The notes beneath the pieces are model-generated. The model saw nothing but the letters and a program-made list of their open reading frames with translations. It made no database searches and was not told where the DNA came from. Shown here in pieces: positions 7,244 through 15,221 of a stretch of DNA of 37,296 nt. Origin of the DNA: Paraburkholderia guartelaensis (GTDB lineage Bacteria; Pseudomonadota; Gammaproteobacteria; Burkholderiales; Burkholderiaceae); assembly GCF_004353905.1 (NCBI RefSeq), contig NZ_SMOD01000060.1, forward strand, positions 1-37,296, given 5' to 3'. The position numbers and the translations under genes were made by a program. The first letter of the stretch is position 1. Every line of letters starts with the position of its first letter.

Positions 7244-8386
7244 ATGTCTATCGCGCAACAATTCGTTGCTGGCGAGGGTGAAGCACACCCTCAAATCGGC
7301 AACAGGAACGAAACAGATTCCGCTGCTCTCGTCGCCTTCAAGTGCGACTCCACGAACCTGCCTTGGGTGATCTTTCGCGCGGCGTTCCGCGCAGCCCACA
7401 TTGAAGGCCTCCCGCAACGTGCGCGCGCCCTACTCTCCGCACTTGCCCGTACTGTCGACGCCGAGCGCCCGTTCGCCGCAATATTCGCCCGCAGAGAGCT
7501 TCTCACAGGCCGCGCCATGCAGTCGATGCGGACGCTTTACCGTAGCCTCGATGACCTCGAAGTAGCTGGTCTGATCGATCGTCGCGCGCAAGCTCGTTAC
7601 GTAGAAGCTGGCCTCTTCGGTCGCGCCTATCTTCACCTTACTCAGCTCGCTGCCGAGCTTCTCGGACTCATCGAAGAGCGCCCCCGTATCACTCTCCCGG
7701 CGTCGCCCGTCCCTGATACTGACACTTCGAAACTGCCGTCTGCCACCGTGGCAGACGGACCTATATATAAGGATCTTTACCCTGCTTCTTCTCAAAAGAG
7801 ACAATCAGGAGAGCTGCCCGCGGATCTTCGGCGTCTGCAGGTACTGGGCTTTTCTAAATTTCTGATCTTCAAACTCATGCGGATCGCTCGAGAAAATGGC
7901 AAGCGCCTGTCCGACGTGGTCGAAGTCACGTGGAACCACCTGAGGGCCGCTAAGCGTCCCATCAACTATCTCGGCTCCTTGCTTCGCAGCCCGGTCGACT
8001 TTGGACATCAGCTTCGCCGGAAACACGAAGCCGCAATCGAGGCCGAGAAACGGATCGAAGAAACGAAGCAGACAGAACTCCTAGCGAAAGCGCACGCTGG
8101 CGAAACGTTCGAATCGATCGACGGCACGATCCGCTACACCGTAGACACCGACGGTAACCACCTGACCGTCTACAGCACCGAGGACGGGGTGCCGCGACTT
8201 GCCGTAAACTGGAAGCGGGACTTCGCCCGCGCACTAACGACCGGACGGATTCGCCGCCTTGTACAGTCACCGTCTCATGTCCCCGCTTCGCTTCCGGGGA
8301 AGCTTCCGGTCACCGGGGATGTTCGGTCCCATATCGCTGGACTGCGAAAGGTCCTTGGCATGCGTGAACCTCGATTGACCGCGTGA
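7244..8386 (+). CDS. Plasmid replication initiation protein
   Basis: A 380-aa protein directly after parAB, the position of RepC in repABC replicons. Residues about 35-140 look like a winged-helix region (ALARTVDAERPFAAIFARRELLTGRAMQSMRTLYRSLDDLEVAGLIDRR). A Thr/Ser/Pro-rich linker follows near 160-190, then a second basic alpha-helical domain. The family is most likely a Rep initiator that binds its own origin. ATG 7244 is preferred to 7226 because the reading starts cleanly there and a small hairpin (AACCA-TTTTT-TGGTT, 7217-7231) sits in front of it. That hairpin may limit translation. Expression is probably controlled by the candidate antisense RNA upstream. Confidence 0.75.
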   Translation: MSIAQQFVAGEGEAHPQIGNRNETDSAALVAFKCDSTNLPWVIFRAAFRAAHIEGLPQRARALLSALARTVDAERPFAAIFARRELLTGRAMQSMRTLYRSLDDLEVAGLIDRRAQARYVEAGLFGRAYLHLTQLAAELLGLIEERPRITLPASPVPDTDTSKLPSATVADGPIYKDLYPASSQKRQSGELPADLRRLQVLGFSKFLIFKLMRIARENGKRLSDVVEVTWNHLRAAKRPINYLGSLLRSPVDFGHQLRRKHEAAIEAEKRIEETKQTELLAKAHAGETFESIDGTIRYTVDTDGNHLTVYSTEDGVPRLAVNWKRDFARALTTGRIRRLVQSPSHVPASLPGKLPVTGDVRSHIAGLRKVLGMREPRLTA

Positions 8387-9541
8387 GAAAGCCAAGTGAG
8401 TTGACTACGCTTTACCGCGTCACCTGCAAACCGTTACGGTTCTCACCATCGGCAATGTTTCGCGAACCGTCCCCCCTCCGGATTGGTCAAAACCTGAGTG
8501 CTGACCGCCGCAGAGTTTGTTAAACAGCCCTTTGACGGGTACCCGGGCAAACTTGTTTGATTCCCTGTGGGATGAGCTTTGTTGTGGGATCTTCATTCAC
8601 GATTTCAACAACGTGATTAGCAGCGAGCACCGTTGACCAGTCACGGTTATGTCTGATGGCCTCGTCGGCCCGTAGGTATCTGGCGCGTCGCTATTAATGC
8701 CATTGCTACGCTCGAAACTATCGACGATACGTACCCGCAACCAACAACAGGCGTTTGTTATCAGGATCCTGGCGTCACGCTCTGATCGCTTGCTGTTTCC
8801 GCAAGCAAAAAGCCCAGCGACTAGTGCAGCCGCGACGAGACGACGAACCGCGGTGGATTCTTTCGGGCGCTTTGACCAATGCTGCTGACTTCTTTTTGCA
8901 TTCCGGTCGGATAGGGCGGGACTGTGCCCTGTCTCAGAGTCAGGTTTGCGACCTCATGTCAATCGCGGCACTCGAGCTTTCTTTTTCGTGGCGCCGAACA
9001 GCTCACCTCCGGTAACCGAGTGTCTCTTCTTGAGGGACTTGATTTCCCCACTGACCGCGTGTGAGCACCGGATCCTGCACATAACCTCCTGATTGCATTC
9101 GGAATCTAGTTGCTCAACCGGGTAGTGTTGCTCTTTCTTCACTGTTTCAATGTTATGTATTTTATTTTGTACTCCAAAGTAAAATGTTCAAAAAAATCCG
9201 CTAGGCTCGTTGCCCGCTCATATGCCCTCCAATGTTCCGGCGAGATCAGCCGCGCCCGCACGTTCCAAATCGCAGTCGACCGCTCAACCGATCGGCTCGG
9301 TACCGAAACGCACTGACAACTTCAAGGCGTGCAATTAATCTCGCTTTCCATGCGTACTCGTGCTGGCCGGGGACGGCGTCGTGCCAGGGTGGCGCTTCGT
9401 CGACGTCATCCGATTGGTGTGGCGGATACGAGGACCACCTCGGCATCGGCCTGCCGCATATGTCAATATTCGAGTCAGGGCATCCACAAATTTGCCAAAA
9501 TGGAGACGTCGGCACATTCTCAGCGGGAAGGGCGGGCGTCC
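8387..9541. other. Long intergenic region after rep, possible origin region
   Basis: More than 1 kb without a convincing plus-strand gene. TGTGGGAT occurs at 8566-8573 and 8583-8590. An AT-rich patch lies at about 9125-9200. On the minus strand a 62-aa frame (8954-9142, GTG start) with a basic C-terminus (GEIKSLKKRH...KKKARVPRL) is possible but has no known domain. No iteron array or DnaA box was clear by eye, so an origin here is only a guess from position. Confidence 0.35.
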
Positions 9542-10570
9542 ATGTATCGATTTGAAGAGTACGACCTGATCATCGACGCGCGCTGCGAGCGAGAATTTGC
9601 GGAGGATCACATCCCCGGCGCAATCAACCTGCCGGTCGTCAACAACGACGAGTACGCAGAAGTTGGAACCTTGCATCGAACCGACAAGATGCGCGCGTAC
9701 CTGATTGGTGTGTCATATTCGCTGAGGAACATTTCGCGTCACTTGGATACCGTGATCGTGAGCCGCCCTCGCCGCGACAGGATTCTTGTGTATTGCTTTC
9801 GAGGGGGGAAACGCAGCCGCCTATGGTTCGATGCACTGGACACAGTCGGCTACAAAGTGGAACGGTTGCCGGGTGGATGGAAAGGGTACCGCCGCTGGGT
9901 CAACGAGCAACTGGAAATTCGCCCACGAGAGTTTTCGTATCTCGTTCTTTCAGGTCCGACCGGCTGCGGCAAAACGCGTTTGCTCGAACAGCTTGCGGCC
10001 GAGGGTGCGCAGGTGCTCGATCTTGAGGCGATCGCTGCACATCGTGGTTCTGTCATCGGTGCAATCCCGGGGGTTCCACAGCCGACCCAGAAGTACTTTG
10101 ACAGCTTACTTCTCCACAAGCTCTCGACCTTCTCACCAACGCGCCCGGTGTGGATTGAGGCAGAAAGTAAAAAGATCGGTAATGTCCAACTTCCGCTGGC
10201 GCTGCTCGAAACAATGCACTCAACCGGGACGCTGTTGCAGATTAGTGCGCCGATGGCCGAGCGAGTCCGGCTCTGGCGGGAAGATTACGCGCACTTTGAA
10301 AGCGATCCAGATTCCCTAGTGGAGCGACTGACGCACCTGCGAAGTCTCGTTGGAGGTAAAGAACTCGAACTATGGCATGAGCTGGCTGCGTCGCGAAGGA
10401 TTCCTGAATTGTTCGAACGCCTAATGATTTCGCACTACGATCCGAGCTATGCGCGTTCTACGAAGCGAGGCTACCACCCACTCGGCGAGTCGCCTCCCAT
10501 AGAGTTAGTGGATCTGCAGCCTGCTAGCCTCAACCATATCGCTCGCAACCTCATCAGTCGCTTTGGCTGA
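9542..10570 (+). CDS. mnmH: tRNA 2-selenouridine synthase (MnmH/SelU)
   Basis: A 342-aa protein, close to the usual length. Residues 1-125 are a rhodanese-like domain with DHIPGAINLPV and the active-site loop YCFRGGKRS, catalytic C85. A P-loop domain follows with GPTGCGKT at 138-145. MnmH replaces sulfur by selenium (or geranylates) at the wobble 2-thiouridine of Lys, Glu and Gln tRNAs, using selenophosphate. The start at 9542 has GGGAAGGG upstream; the in-frame ATG at 9500 lacks a site. No selD is nearby. Catalytic motifs are intact. Finding it on a plasmid-like replicon is unusual, and it may be an extra copy of a chromosomal gene. Confidence 0.9.
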   Translation: MYRFEEYDLIIDARCEREFAEDHIPGAINLPVVNNDEYAEVGTLHRTDKMRAYLIGVSYSLRNISRHLDTVIVSRPRRDRILVYCFRGGKRSRLWFDALDTVGYKVERLPGGWKGYRRWVNEQLEIRPREFSYLVLSGPTGCGKTRLLEQLAAEGAQVLDLEAIAAHRGSVIGAIPGVPQPTQKYFDSLLLHKLSTFSPTRPVWIEAESKKIGNVQLPLALLETMHSTGTLLQISAPMAERVRLWREDYAHFESDPDSLVERLTHLRSLVGGKELELWHELAASRRIPELFERLMISHYDPSYARSTKRGYHPLGESPPIELVDLQPASLNHIARNLISRFG

Positions 10571-10803
10571 TATGCAAGTGGCATTGACTGTCACTCAATC
10601 GCCTAGCCGCGCCCCGCATTTCTTGCCGCTACGGCGCGCAGATCAGGACCCAGAATAAGAGCTAATTACCGAAATATGCAGGCCGGTTCGCATTAGTGTT
10701 TCCGGATGTAACAGCGGTGGCATGCCCAGAAGTTGGAGCATTAACTTCACACGAAACCCTTTGATCCGGACAGGACCGACTGTCGGATTGGGAATATTGG
10801 GGC
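10571..10803. other. Short non-coding gap after mnmH
   Basis: No gene is seen. A CCGAC-T-GTCGG dyad lies near 10785-10795, and a related ACTGTCGGGTTG word recurs just before the gene at 11048. A regulatory role is possible but not shown. Confidence 0.3.
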
Positions 10804-11083
10804 ATGTCCGCGACAATCGACGACCGCATCATCTGGTTCCTAAACGAGCGGGCTCGGCTTGATTCGACAGGCAACAAGCTTGGATGCGTGCGTTATGCGT
10901 GGCTATGAATAACCGAAGTCGAAATCGATAGGTTCATAAAGTACGTGAAAGGGCTGGCCGAGCGCCCCGGTGCTGAAAAGGAATCGCGCAACAGTAGGGC
11001 GTTTAGGCGTTGCTGCTGCATGTCCAAATACTGTCGGGTTGAGAACTATGAGCGAATGCGTCAACATCCAGTGTCCGACTTGT
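10804..11083 (+). pseudogene. Small reading frame split by one stop codon
   Basis: From ATG 10804 the frame reads SATIDDRIIWFLNERARLDSTGNKLG...RYAWL, meets a TGA at 10906-10908, and then reads on as ITEVEIDRFIKYVKGLAERPGAEKES. Both sides look like one small helical protein, suggesting a gene broken by a nonsense mutation or small indel at that point. After about 10990 the frame runs on without protein character and overlaps the next gene. The family is not recognised. Confidence 0.3.
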
Positions 11084-11317
11084 GAAGCGTCATTCGGCGA
11101 CGATTGCTGGGAGGTCTTGCAGGAGAACGAGGTTCATCGACTGACGTGCCAGACATGTCAAACAGTCTTTTTCACTAGGCTGTTCGAATGCACAGCTTGC
11201 GTGGCCGACAACGTCGTTTCCGCTCTGTCTGCACGAGAATGTCACGATCACACGTGTAGAAAGTGTGGTCATCACCCGCACGATATTGGTGAGGACTATG
11301 AAGAATCTTATCTTTGA
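11048..11317 (+). CDS. Cys-rich protein with four CxxC pairs
   Basis: An 89-aa protein with CxxC at residues 9/12 (CPTC), 34/37, 48/51 and 70/73 plus extra Cys, enough for two metal sites. The spacing (CxxC-x21-CxxC and CxxC-x18-CxxC) fits zinc ribbons. A rubredoxin-like iron site is less likely because the Gly after the second Cys is missing in the first pair. ATG 11048 follows a GGTTGAG site; the longer frame from 10970 has a non-conserved look. The 3' end overlaps the next gene by 20 bp, so it begins a coupled operon ending in an AlkB-family hydroxylase. A role as regulator or as electron carrier for that enzyme is possible; neither is shown. Confidence 0.7.
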   Translation: MSECVNIQCPTCEASFGDDCWEVLQENEVHRLTCQTCQTVFFTRLFECTACVADNVVSALSARECHDHTCRKCGHHPHDIGEDYEESYL

Positions 11318-11561
11318 GCGCAATGTTGGCGCGTCCTCCGAGAGGGTCGGCGTAAGGCTATACCGGGTGGCCACCGGGTTCATTGCGGAGCGGTTTCTCG
11401 TTCAGGGAAACCAAACGGTCGCGGTGCAGGTACTCCCGATGTCGGTACGTGCCGATTTTGAGGGCTTTGCATTGGCGGATCCGCATTACTCGACTATGCG
11501 AGCCATTTATGGAGAGGTGCGGAGGCTGGTGTGGGGCCGCCAGGTTGATGAGGCACATTGA
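11298..11561 (+). CDS. 87-aa protein of unknown function
   Basis: Starts inside the end of the preceding CxxC gene and ends 14 bp before the LuxR start, so it belongs to the same transcript. The sequence is a mixed beta-rich small protein (VGVRLYRVATGFIAERFLVQGNQTVAVQVLP) with no membrane segment or signal peptide. No family is recognised. The tight coupling suggests it works with its neighbours. Confidence 0.6.
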   Translation: MKNLIFERNVGASSERVGVRLYRVATGFIAERFLVQGNQTVAVQVLPMSVRADFEGFALADPHYSTMRAIYGEVRRLVWGRQVDEAH

Positions 11562-11575
11562 GCAAGGTCGGACTC

Positions 11576-12289
11576 ATGGATCTGAGTGTTGATGATCTGT
11601 TGAATGCCACGGATGAGCTGGAACTGATCTCGCTTGTCAATCGCACGATTCAAGCTCACGGAGCAGAGTGGTTTGTGTTTGCCTCTCTGCACCCCTCCGA
11701 CTATTCAGATAGTCGATCGACCTACCGGTTCTTGATCGGCTGCCGTCCGGAGTGGTGCCAGCTGTATAACGCAAATCGGTGGTACCTAACCGACCCATGC
11801 CTCGAGTATGCGCGCTCCAACACGGCGCCTGTGTTAGGTTCAGCGTTGCCCGTCCACACTGCGGGACAGAAACATATGCTGGAGGTGGCCGCGGAGTATG
11901 GATTCCGGAGCGTCTATTTGATTCCAGCTCATACGAGCGAAAACGGTCGCATCGGAATTCTATATCTCGGGTCCGATCGGCCTCCGGAAGAAGCCGAGCC
12001 GCAATTCCACGAGGGCCGCCCCTTCTTTCGTGCTTTGGCGTTGGAGCTTCTCGAGTGGTCCTCCAGTGCTCTGAGGGAAGAGGCCTTGCAGACGACAGGT
12101 CTTACGCAAGACGAGGTCCATCTCTTGGCTCTGGTAAAGACGGGCTTCACGGCGGCCGAAATCGCAACCGAACTACGGGTCTCATCGATGACGGTCTATC
12201 GCCAGTTTCAGAGGATCAACGAGAAGCTCGGCGTTGGTCGCATTACCAGAGCCGTGAAATTTGCGGAAGAGCATGGCCTCCTGGCGTGA
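11576..12289 (+). CDS. LuxR-family transcription regulator with autoinducer-binding domain
   Basis: A 237-aa protein, normal LuxR length. Residues about 15-160 match the autoinducer-binding domain: EWCQLYNANRWYLTDP carries the conserved W, Y, D and P of acyl-homoserine-lactone receptors. The later conserved W (position 85 in TraR) is not there: the segment reads APVLGSALP. Residues about 170-235 are the GerE helix-turn-helix (LTQDEVHLLALV, TAAEIATELRVSSMTVYRQFQRINEKLGV). No LuxI synthase is in the window, so it looks like a solo receptor. ATG 11576 has AAGG at good distance; a TTG at 11558 is less likely. Its end overlaps the hydroxylase gene start by 17 bp. Confidence 0.88.
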   Translation: MDLSVDDLLNATDELELISLVNRTIQAHGAEWFVFASLHPSDYSDSRSTYRFLIGCRPEWCQLYNANRWYLTDPCLEYARSNTAPVLGSALPVHTAGQKHMLEVAAEYGFRSVYLIPAHTSENGRIGILYLGSDRPPEEAEPQFHEGRPFFRALALELLEWSSSALREEALQTTGLTQDEVHLLALVKTGFTAAEIATELRVSSMTVYRQFQRINEKLGVGRITRAVKFAEEHGLLA

Positions 12290-13286
12290 AAATCAAGGAT
12301 GGTACTGGCTTTCGGTGATGATGCCGGCTGCTGCAATTTTGGCGTTTCTTTGGGATCGTCCGTGGCGGTTTCTGTTCTGCCTGATTGCTACAATCCTACT
12401 AGGTGACTTGCTCCTCGGCGAACATGTTGAAGCCGACGGCGAGCAACACTGTGACACAGTGATCAGCGCTGCGGTTCCCGCCGCCTTTATTTGCCTCTGG
12501 TTGTTCGCGCTTCTCACGGCGGTGATCCGCTTGCGATGGGTGGCTGTACCTGAATACGCGGGGTTCACTGCCGCATGTGGTGTTTTGAGTGCGTTTGCAA
12601 TGGCGCACATCCATGAAATTTTGCATCATGGTGATCAACGGCTCAGAGTGGCATCTGATATCGCGCTGGCGTTGGCTGGCTATCCACACTACCGGATCGT
12701 TCACGACCTGCATCACTCGCACGTAGGAGATCCGCGCTACGGCTCAACTGCTCGCCTTGGCCTTTCGCTGTGGCGACATGTCGGCAACTCCCTTCGTCTT
12801 TCGTCACTCGCTGCATTCACGCACGATCGGCTCCGAATGGCGAAAGGTCGAAAGAGCAGGCTCATACGGGCGGCTGCAGCTTACATTGCGACCCTCGGAG
12901 TGTTTGGGTGCCTTGGTGGTGCCCGCGGCATTCTGTTCTATCTCGGGCAGAGCGCTATCTCTGTGTTCATCGTCGAGGCGATCGGCTATATCCAACACTA
13001 CGGTCTGGTTGGTACCGCCCGCAATCGTGAAGACGCGCTAGCGTGGGACGTGCGTTTTTGGTTGTCGAATCGGCTTTTCGTGAACAACGGGCTCCACACC
13101 CATCACCATCTCGATCAGACACGCTCATACGAGCGTCTCAGGTTGATCGGCACAGCGACCCCAGCCGGCTATCTGCATATGTTCATCCTCGCGCTCGTTC
13201 CACAGCTCTGGTTCTTGGTAATGAATCGCCATGTGGAATTGTTCAGTCGCCCTCATAGCATAGGCGAAGATGAAACGCAAGAATAA
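12273..13286 (+). CDS. AlkB-family membrane di-iron hydroxylase (alkane 1-monooxygenase-like)
   Basis: A 337-aa polytopic membrane protein. Histidine boxes appear in AlkB/XylM order: HEILHH, VHDLHHSHVGDP, then GYIQHYGL (the HYG motif typical of AlkB rather than of ordinary desaturases), then LHTHHHLD. The C-terminal PAGYLHMFILALVPQLWFLVMN segment also matches AlkB. The enzyme would use two irons and O2 to hydroxylate a hydrophobic chain at the inner membrane, with electrons from a rubredoxin or ferredoxin. It is shorter than classical AlkB (about 400 aa) and has no fused rubredoxin. The start overlaps the LuxR gene; ATG 12261 and 12318 are alternatives. The substrate is unknown. Confidence 0.85.
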   Translation: MASWRENQGWYWLSVMMPAAAILAFLWDRPWRFLFCLIATILLGDLLLGEHVEADGEQHCDTVISAAVPAAFICLWLFALLTAVIRLRWVAVPEYAGFTAACGVLSAFAMAHIHEILHHGDQRLRVASDIALALAGYPHYRIVHDLHHSHVGDPRYGSTARLGLSLWRHVGNSLRLSSLAAFTHDRLRMAKGRKSRLIRAAAAYIATLGVFGCLGGARGILFYLGQSAISVFIVEAIGYIQHYGLVGTARNREDALAWDVRFWLSNRLFVNNGLHTHHHLDQTRSYERLRLIGTATPAGYLHMFILALVPQLWFLVMNRHVELFSRPHSIGEDETQE

Positions 13287-13620
13287 AGGTGGATCTTGAA
13301 GTTGTCAGCATGCTTCGACCAAAGTGTAAGTGCGGCGTCGATTCAGTGTTGCCATTCGCGGACGGCGTGACGCATTGGAAGAGAGAGAAGGCGGAATGAA
13401 TGGCTTCGAGCGTTAGTGCGGGCGGGACCCGCGTCTGGTCATTTACGGCCTTGCTGTCGGGCAGCTTGTCAGCGTGGCGCGTGATATCCGCATGCATGGT
13501 GACGGGCACGCACGCGGTCAATCTTGCCCGCATGCTCAGGAAGTGCTTCGCGAGCGCCGGCATAACGGTCGTAGCGCCTGTTCGCCAAATCGTCGCACAG
13601 TACGAGTAGCTGATCGCAGG
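13287..13620. other. Intergenic stretch between the hydroxylase and the transfer promoter
   Basis: No recognised gene. A 69-aa frame at 13400-13609 has a hydrophobic middle (FTALLSGSLSAWRVISACMVTG) but an unconvincing start and no family. Overlapping minus-strand frames are Thr/Ser/Arg-rich and look like chance. Confidence 0.35.
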
Positions 13621-13649
13621 TTGACGGGCAAAAGAGCCATGTCTATAAT
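13621..13649 (+). promoter_or_regulatory. Strong sigma70-like promoter of the transfer operon
   Basis: TTGACG (13621-13626) and a perfect TATAAT (13644-13649) with the ideal 17-bp spacer. It is the only such promoter seen ahead of the virB genes, and a 10-bp dyad lies just downstream. Confidence 0.7.
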
Positions 13650-13666
13650 CAAAACACAAATTTTGA

Positions 13667-13690
13667 TTTTTGATTTTCATAAATCAAAAA
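13667..13690. promoter_or_regulatory. Perfect inverted repeat, probable operator of the transfer promoter
   Basis: TTTTTGATTT (13667-13676) and AAATCAAAAA (13681-13690) are complementary around TCAT. The dyad starts 18 bp after the -10 box, over the initial transcribed region, where a repressor would block the promoter. Extra TTTGATTT words lie beside it. The repressor is not identified. Confidence 0.55.
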
Positions 13691-13761
13691 ATGATTCATG
13701 ATGCTTGATGAATCCTCTCGCTTGCTGCAAAAAGCCTCTTTCGGTGCAAAGAAAGGGCGAT

Positions 13762-14022
13762 ATGGGTATTACGCAAGCGGAATTGGCGAAAGGGCTACTC
13801 ACCCGGCCTCGCGTGGCGATCTTCATGGGACCGCTTCGCTCGTGGCAGATGGAATTGACGGCAGACGAAAAAGTCCTGGCGGTGGAGACGCAGCGGGGGC
13901 ATCCAAAGACGTGGCGCGTTCTGGACGACGCGATCGCCTTTGCGTGCGAACACTGCAAGGACGCGGAAGAGATCCGGATCCGCTTCAAGGATAGGGAGTT
14001 TGTAGCAGGCAATATCCGATGA
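13762..14022 (+). CDS. Small plasmid protein ahead of virB1, unknown function
   Basis: An 86-aa protein. ATG 13762 has AAAGGGCG just upstream and is preferred over the ATG at 13705, which would lie close to the operator. The sequence reads RPRVAIFMGPLRSWQMELTADEKVLAVETQRGHPKTWRVLDDAIAFACEHC, a compact alpha/beta protein with no signal peptide. It is the first gene after the transfer promoter and could act in control of the operon, but no DNA-binding motif is clear. Confidence 0.65.
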   Translation: MGITQAELAKGLLTRPRVAIFMGPLRSWQMELTADEKVLAVETQRGHPKTWRVLDDAIAFACEHCKDAEEIRIRFKDREFVAGNIR

Positions 14023-14088
14023 TCGACCAGTGACGGTGCTACCAACACCGCCACCGGCCTAACCATTGATTACCGTGCGAGGGAAATA

Positions 14089-14160
14089 ATGGCTAGCCTC
14101 ATTGTAGGCGCGGGGATCGGGACCGCGCGCGCTCACTGGATCGAGTACGCCCATGCTTGA
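14089..14160 (+). CDS. Possible 23-aa leader ORF coupled to virB1
   Basis: MASLIVGAGIGTARAHWIEY and a short tail, preceded by GAGGG, ends 8 bp inside virB1. The virB1 ATG has only a weak site of its own, so translation of this short frame could deliver ribosomes to virB1. It may be chance. Confidence 0.3.
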   Translation: MASLIVGAGIGTARAHWIEYAHA

Positions 14161-14815
14161 TTTCAACCAGTTAGCGCAACAGTGCGCGCCATCTGTGCAT
14201 CCCGTCACGATGCAAGCCATCGCTCGCACCGAATCCGGCTTCAACCCTTACGCAATCGGTGTAGTTGGCGGCCGCCTGGCGCGACAACCCCGCGACTCCG
14301 AAGAGGCGGTTGCCACGGCTCGCGCGCTCGAGGCACGTGGAATCAATTTCAGCGTCGGGTTAGGACAGGTTAACCGGTTCAATCTCGCCCGGTATGGCCT
14401 TACGTACGCAGCCGCTTTCGACCCATGCGCCAATCTGCGTGCGGGCAGTGCGATCCTGTACGCCTGCTATCAGCGGGCAAGTGCCGCGTATGGTCAGGGC
14501 CAACGCGCCTTGCGGGCGGCAATCAGTTGCTATTACAGCGGCAATTTCGCTGGCGGCGAACGGGCTCAATCCAGCGGATCCAGCTACGTTCAGCGTGTCG
14601 TTGCCAATGCACGGAGCACGGCGGGACCTGTCGACATGGTCCCCGCGATACCCGTCATCATGGACCGGCCAGCCGGTCCGACAACGCAGGTTGGCGCAGG
14701 AGCGGCTAAGTCGCGTACCACGAGTCACGCCGTTCGAGAGCCGCGCCAGGATGCGCCACATCCGTCGTGGGATGCCTTTGGTGACTTCGGCTGCGACAGC
14801 GATTCGTGCAGATGA
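14153..14815 (+). CDS. virB1: VirB1-like lytic transglycosylase
   Basis: A 220-aa protein. The SLT fold is clear: HPVTMQAIARTESGFNPYAIG with the catalytic Glu at about residue 27, then INFSVGLGQVNRFN and AGSAILYACY. A Pro/Thr-rich C-terminal tail follows (from about residue 165), as in VirB1 proteins that are processed after export. No clear signal peptide is seen, so export may use another route. It opens local holes in peptidoglycan for assembly of the secretion channel. First virB gene of the operon. Confidence 0.9.
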   Translation: MLDFNQLAQQCAPSVHPVTMQAIARTESGFNPYAIGVVGGRLARQPRDSEEAVATARALEARGINFSVGLGQVNRFNLARYGLTYAAAFDPCANLRAGSAILYACYQRASAAYGQGQRALRAAISCYYSGNFAGGERAQSSGSSYVQRVVANARSTAGPVDMVPAIPVIMDRPAGPTTQVGAGAAKSRTTSHAVREPRQDAPHPSWDAFGDFGCDSDSCR

Positions 14816-14861
14816 CTTGATCGGCCGCACCGCGGCTCTTGTTTGAAAAAGGAGAGGTCAT

Positions 14862-15212
14862 ATGTTTCGGAAAATGAAACTCTATCCAATCCGGTTAGTA
14901 CAACTGAAAGATCATGCGAAACGCATGACTGGCGCTGCCAGGTCAACGCTGCTTGGCGCCGCACTGATTGCGCCCGGACTTGCCTTGGCCGGAGGCGGCC
15001 TTGATTCAGCGACGGAGGGCGCGAATACGTTCAAGATCTGGCTGTATTCGTTTCTCGGTGTCTGTGCTTCCTGCGTGCTGCTATGGAAAGGGGCGGAGTG
15101 CTGGGCAGACCGTTCTCACTGGAGCGAGTTCGTTACGCTCGGCGGCAAGGTCGCAGTGGTCGGCGCCGTGGTCGGCGTGCTCGCTCCGTACCTGTGGAAC
15201 CTCTTTACCTGA
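14862..15212 (+). CDS. virB2: VirB2-like major pilin precursor
   Basis: A 116-aa protein with a long basic signal region ending in LLGAALIAPGLALAGG (cleavage expected near residue 43). Two hydrophobic helices of the mature pilin follow (FKIWLYSFLGVCASCVLLWKG and VTLGGKVAVVGAVVGVLAPYLW). GGAGAGG lies before the ATG. It forms the conjugative pilus and part of the channel. Position between virB1 and virB3 supports the call. Confidence 0.88.
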   Translation: MFRKMKLYPIRLVQLKDHAKRMTGAARSTLLGAALIAPGLALAGGGLDSATEGANTFKIWLYSFLGVCASCVLLWKGAECWADRSHWSEFVTLGGKVAVVGAVVGVLAPYLWNLFT

Positions 15213-15221
15213 GCACACGCC

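Noticed and set aside
8387..9541. Iteron-type origin after rep
   Set aside because: No repeated unit of iteron length and no clear DnaA box could be found by eye; only an 8-bp word occurs twice.
9329..9541. Longer MnmH start at 9329 or 9500
   Set aside because: No ribosome-binding site and no match to the family N-terminus; 9542 has both a site and the family-like beginning.
10804..10990. TGA in the small frame next to mnmH read as selenocysteine
   Set aside because: MnmH works on tRNA selenouridine, not selenocysteine. No SECIS-like hairpin or selA/selB/selC gene is seen. A broken gene is simpler.
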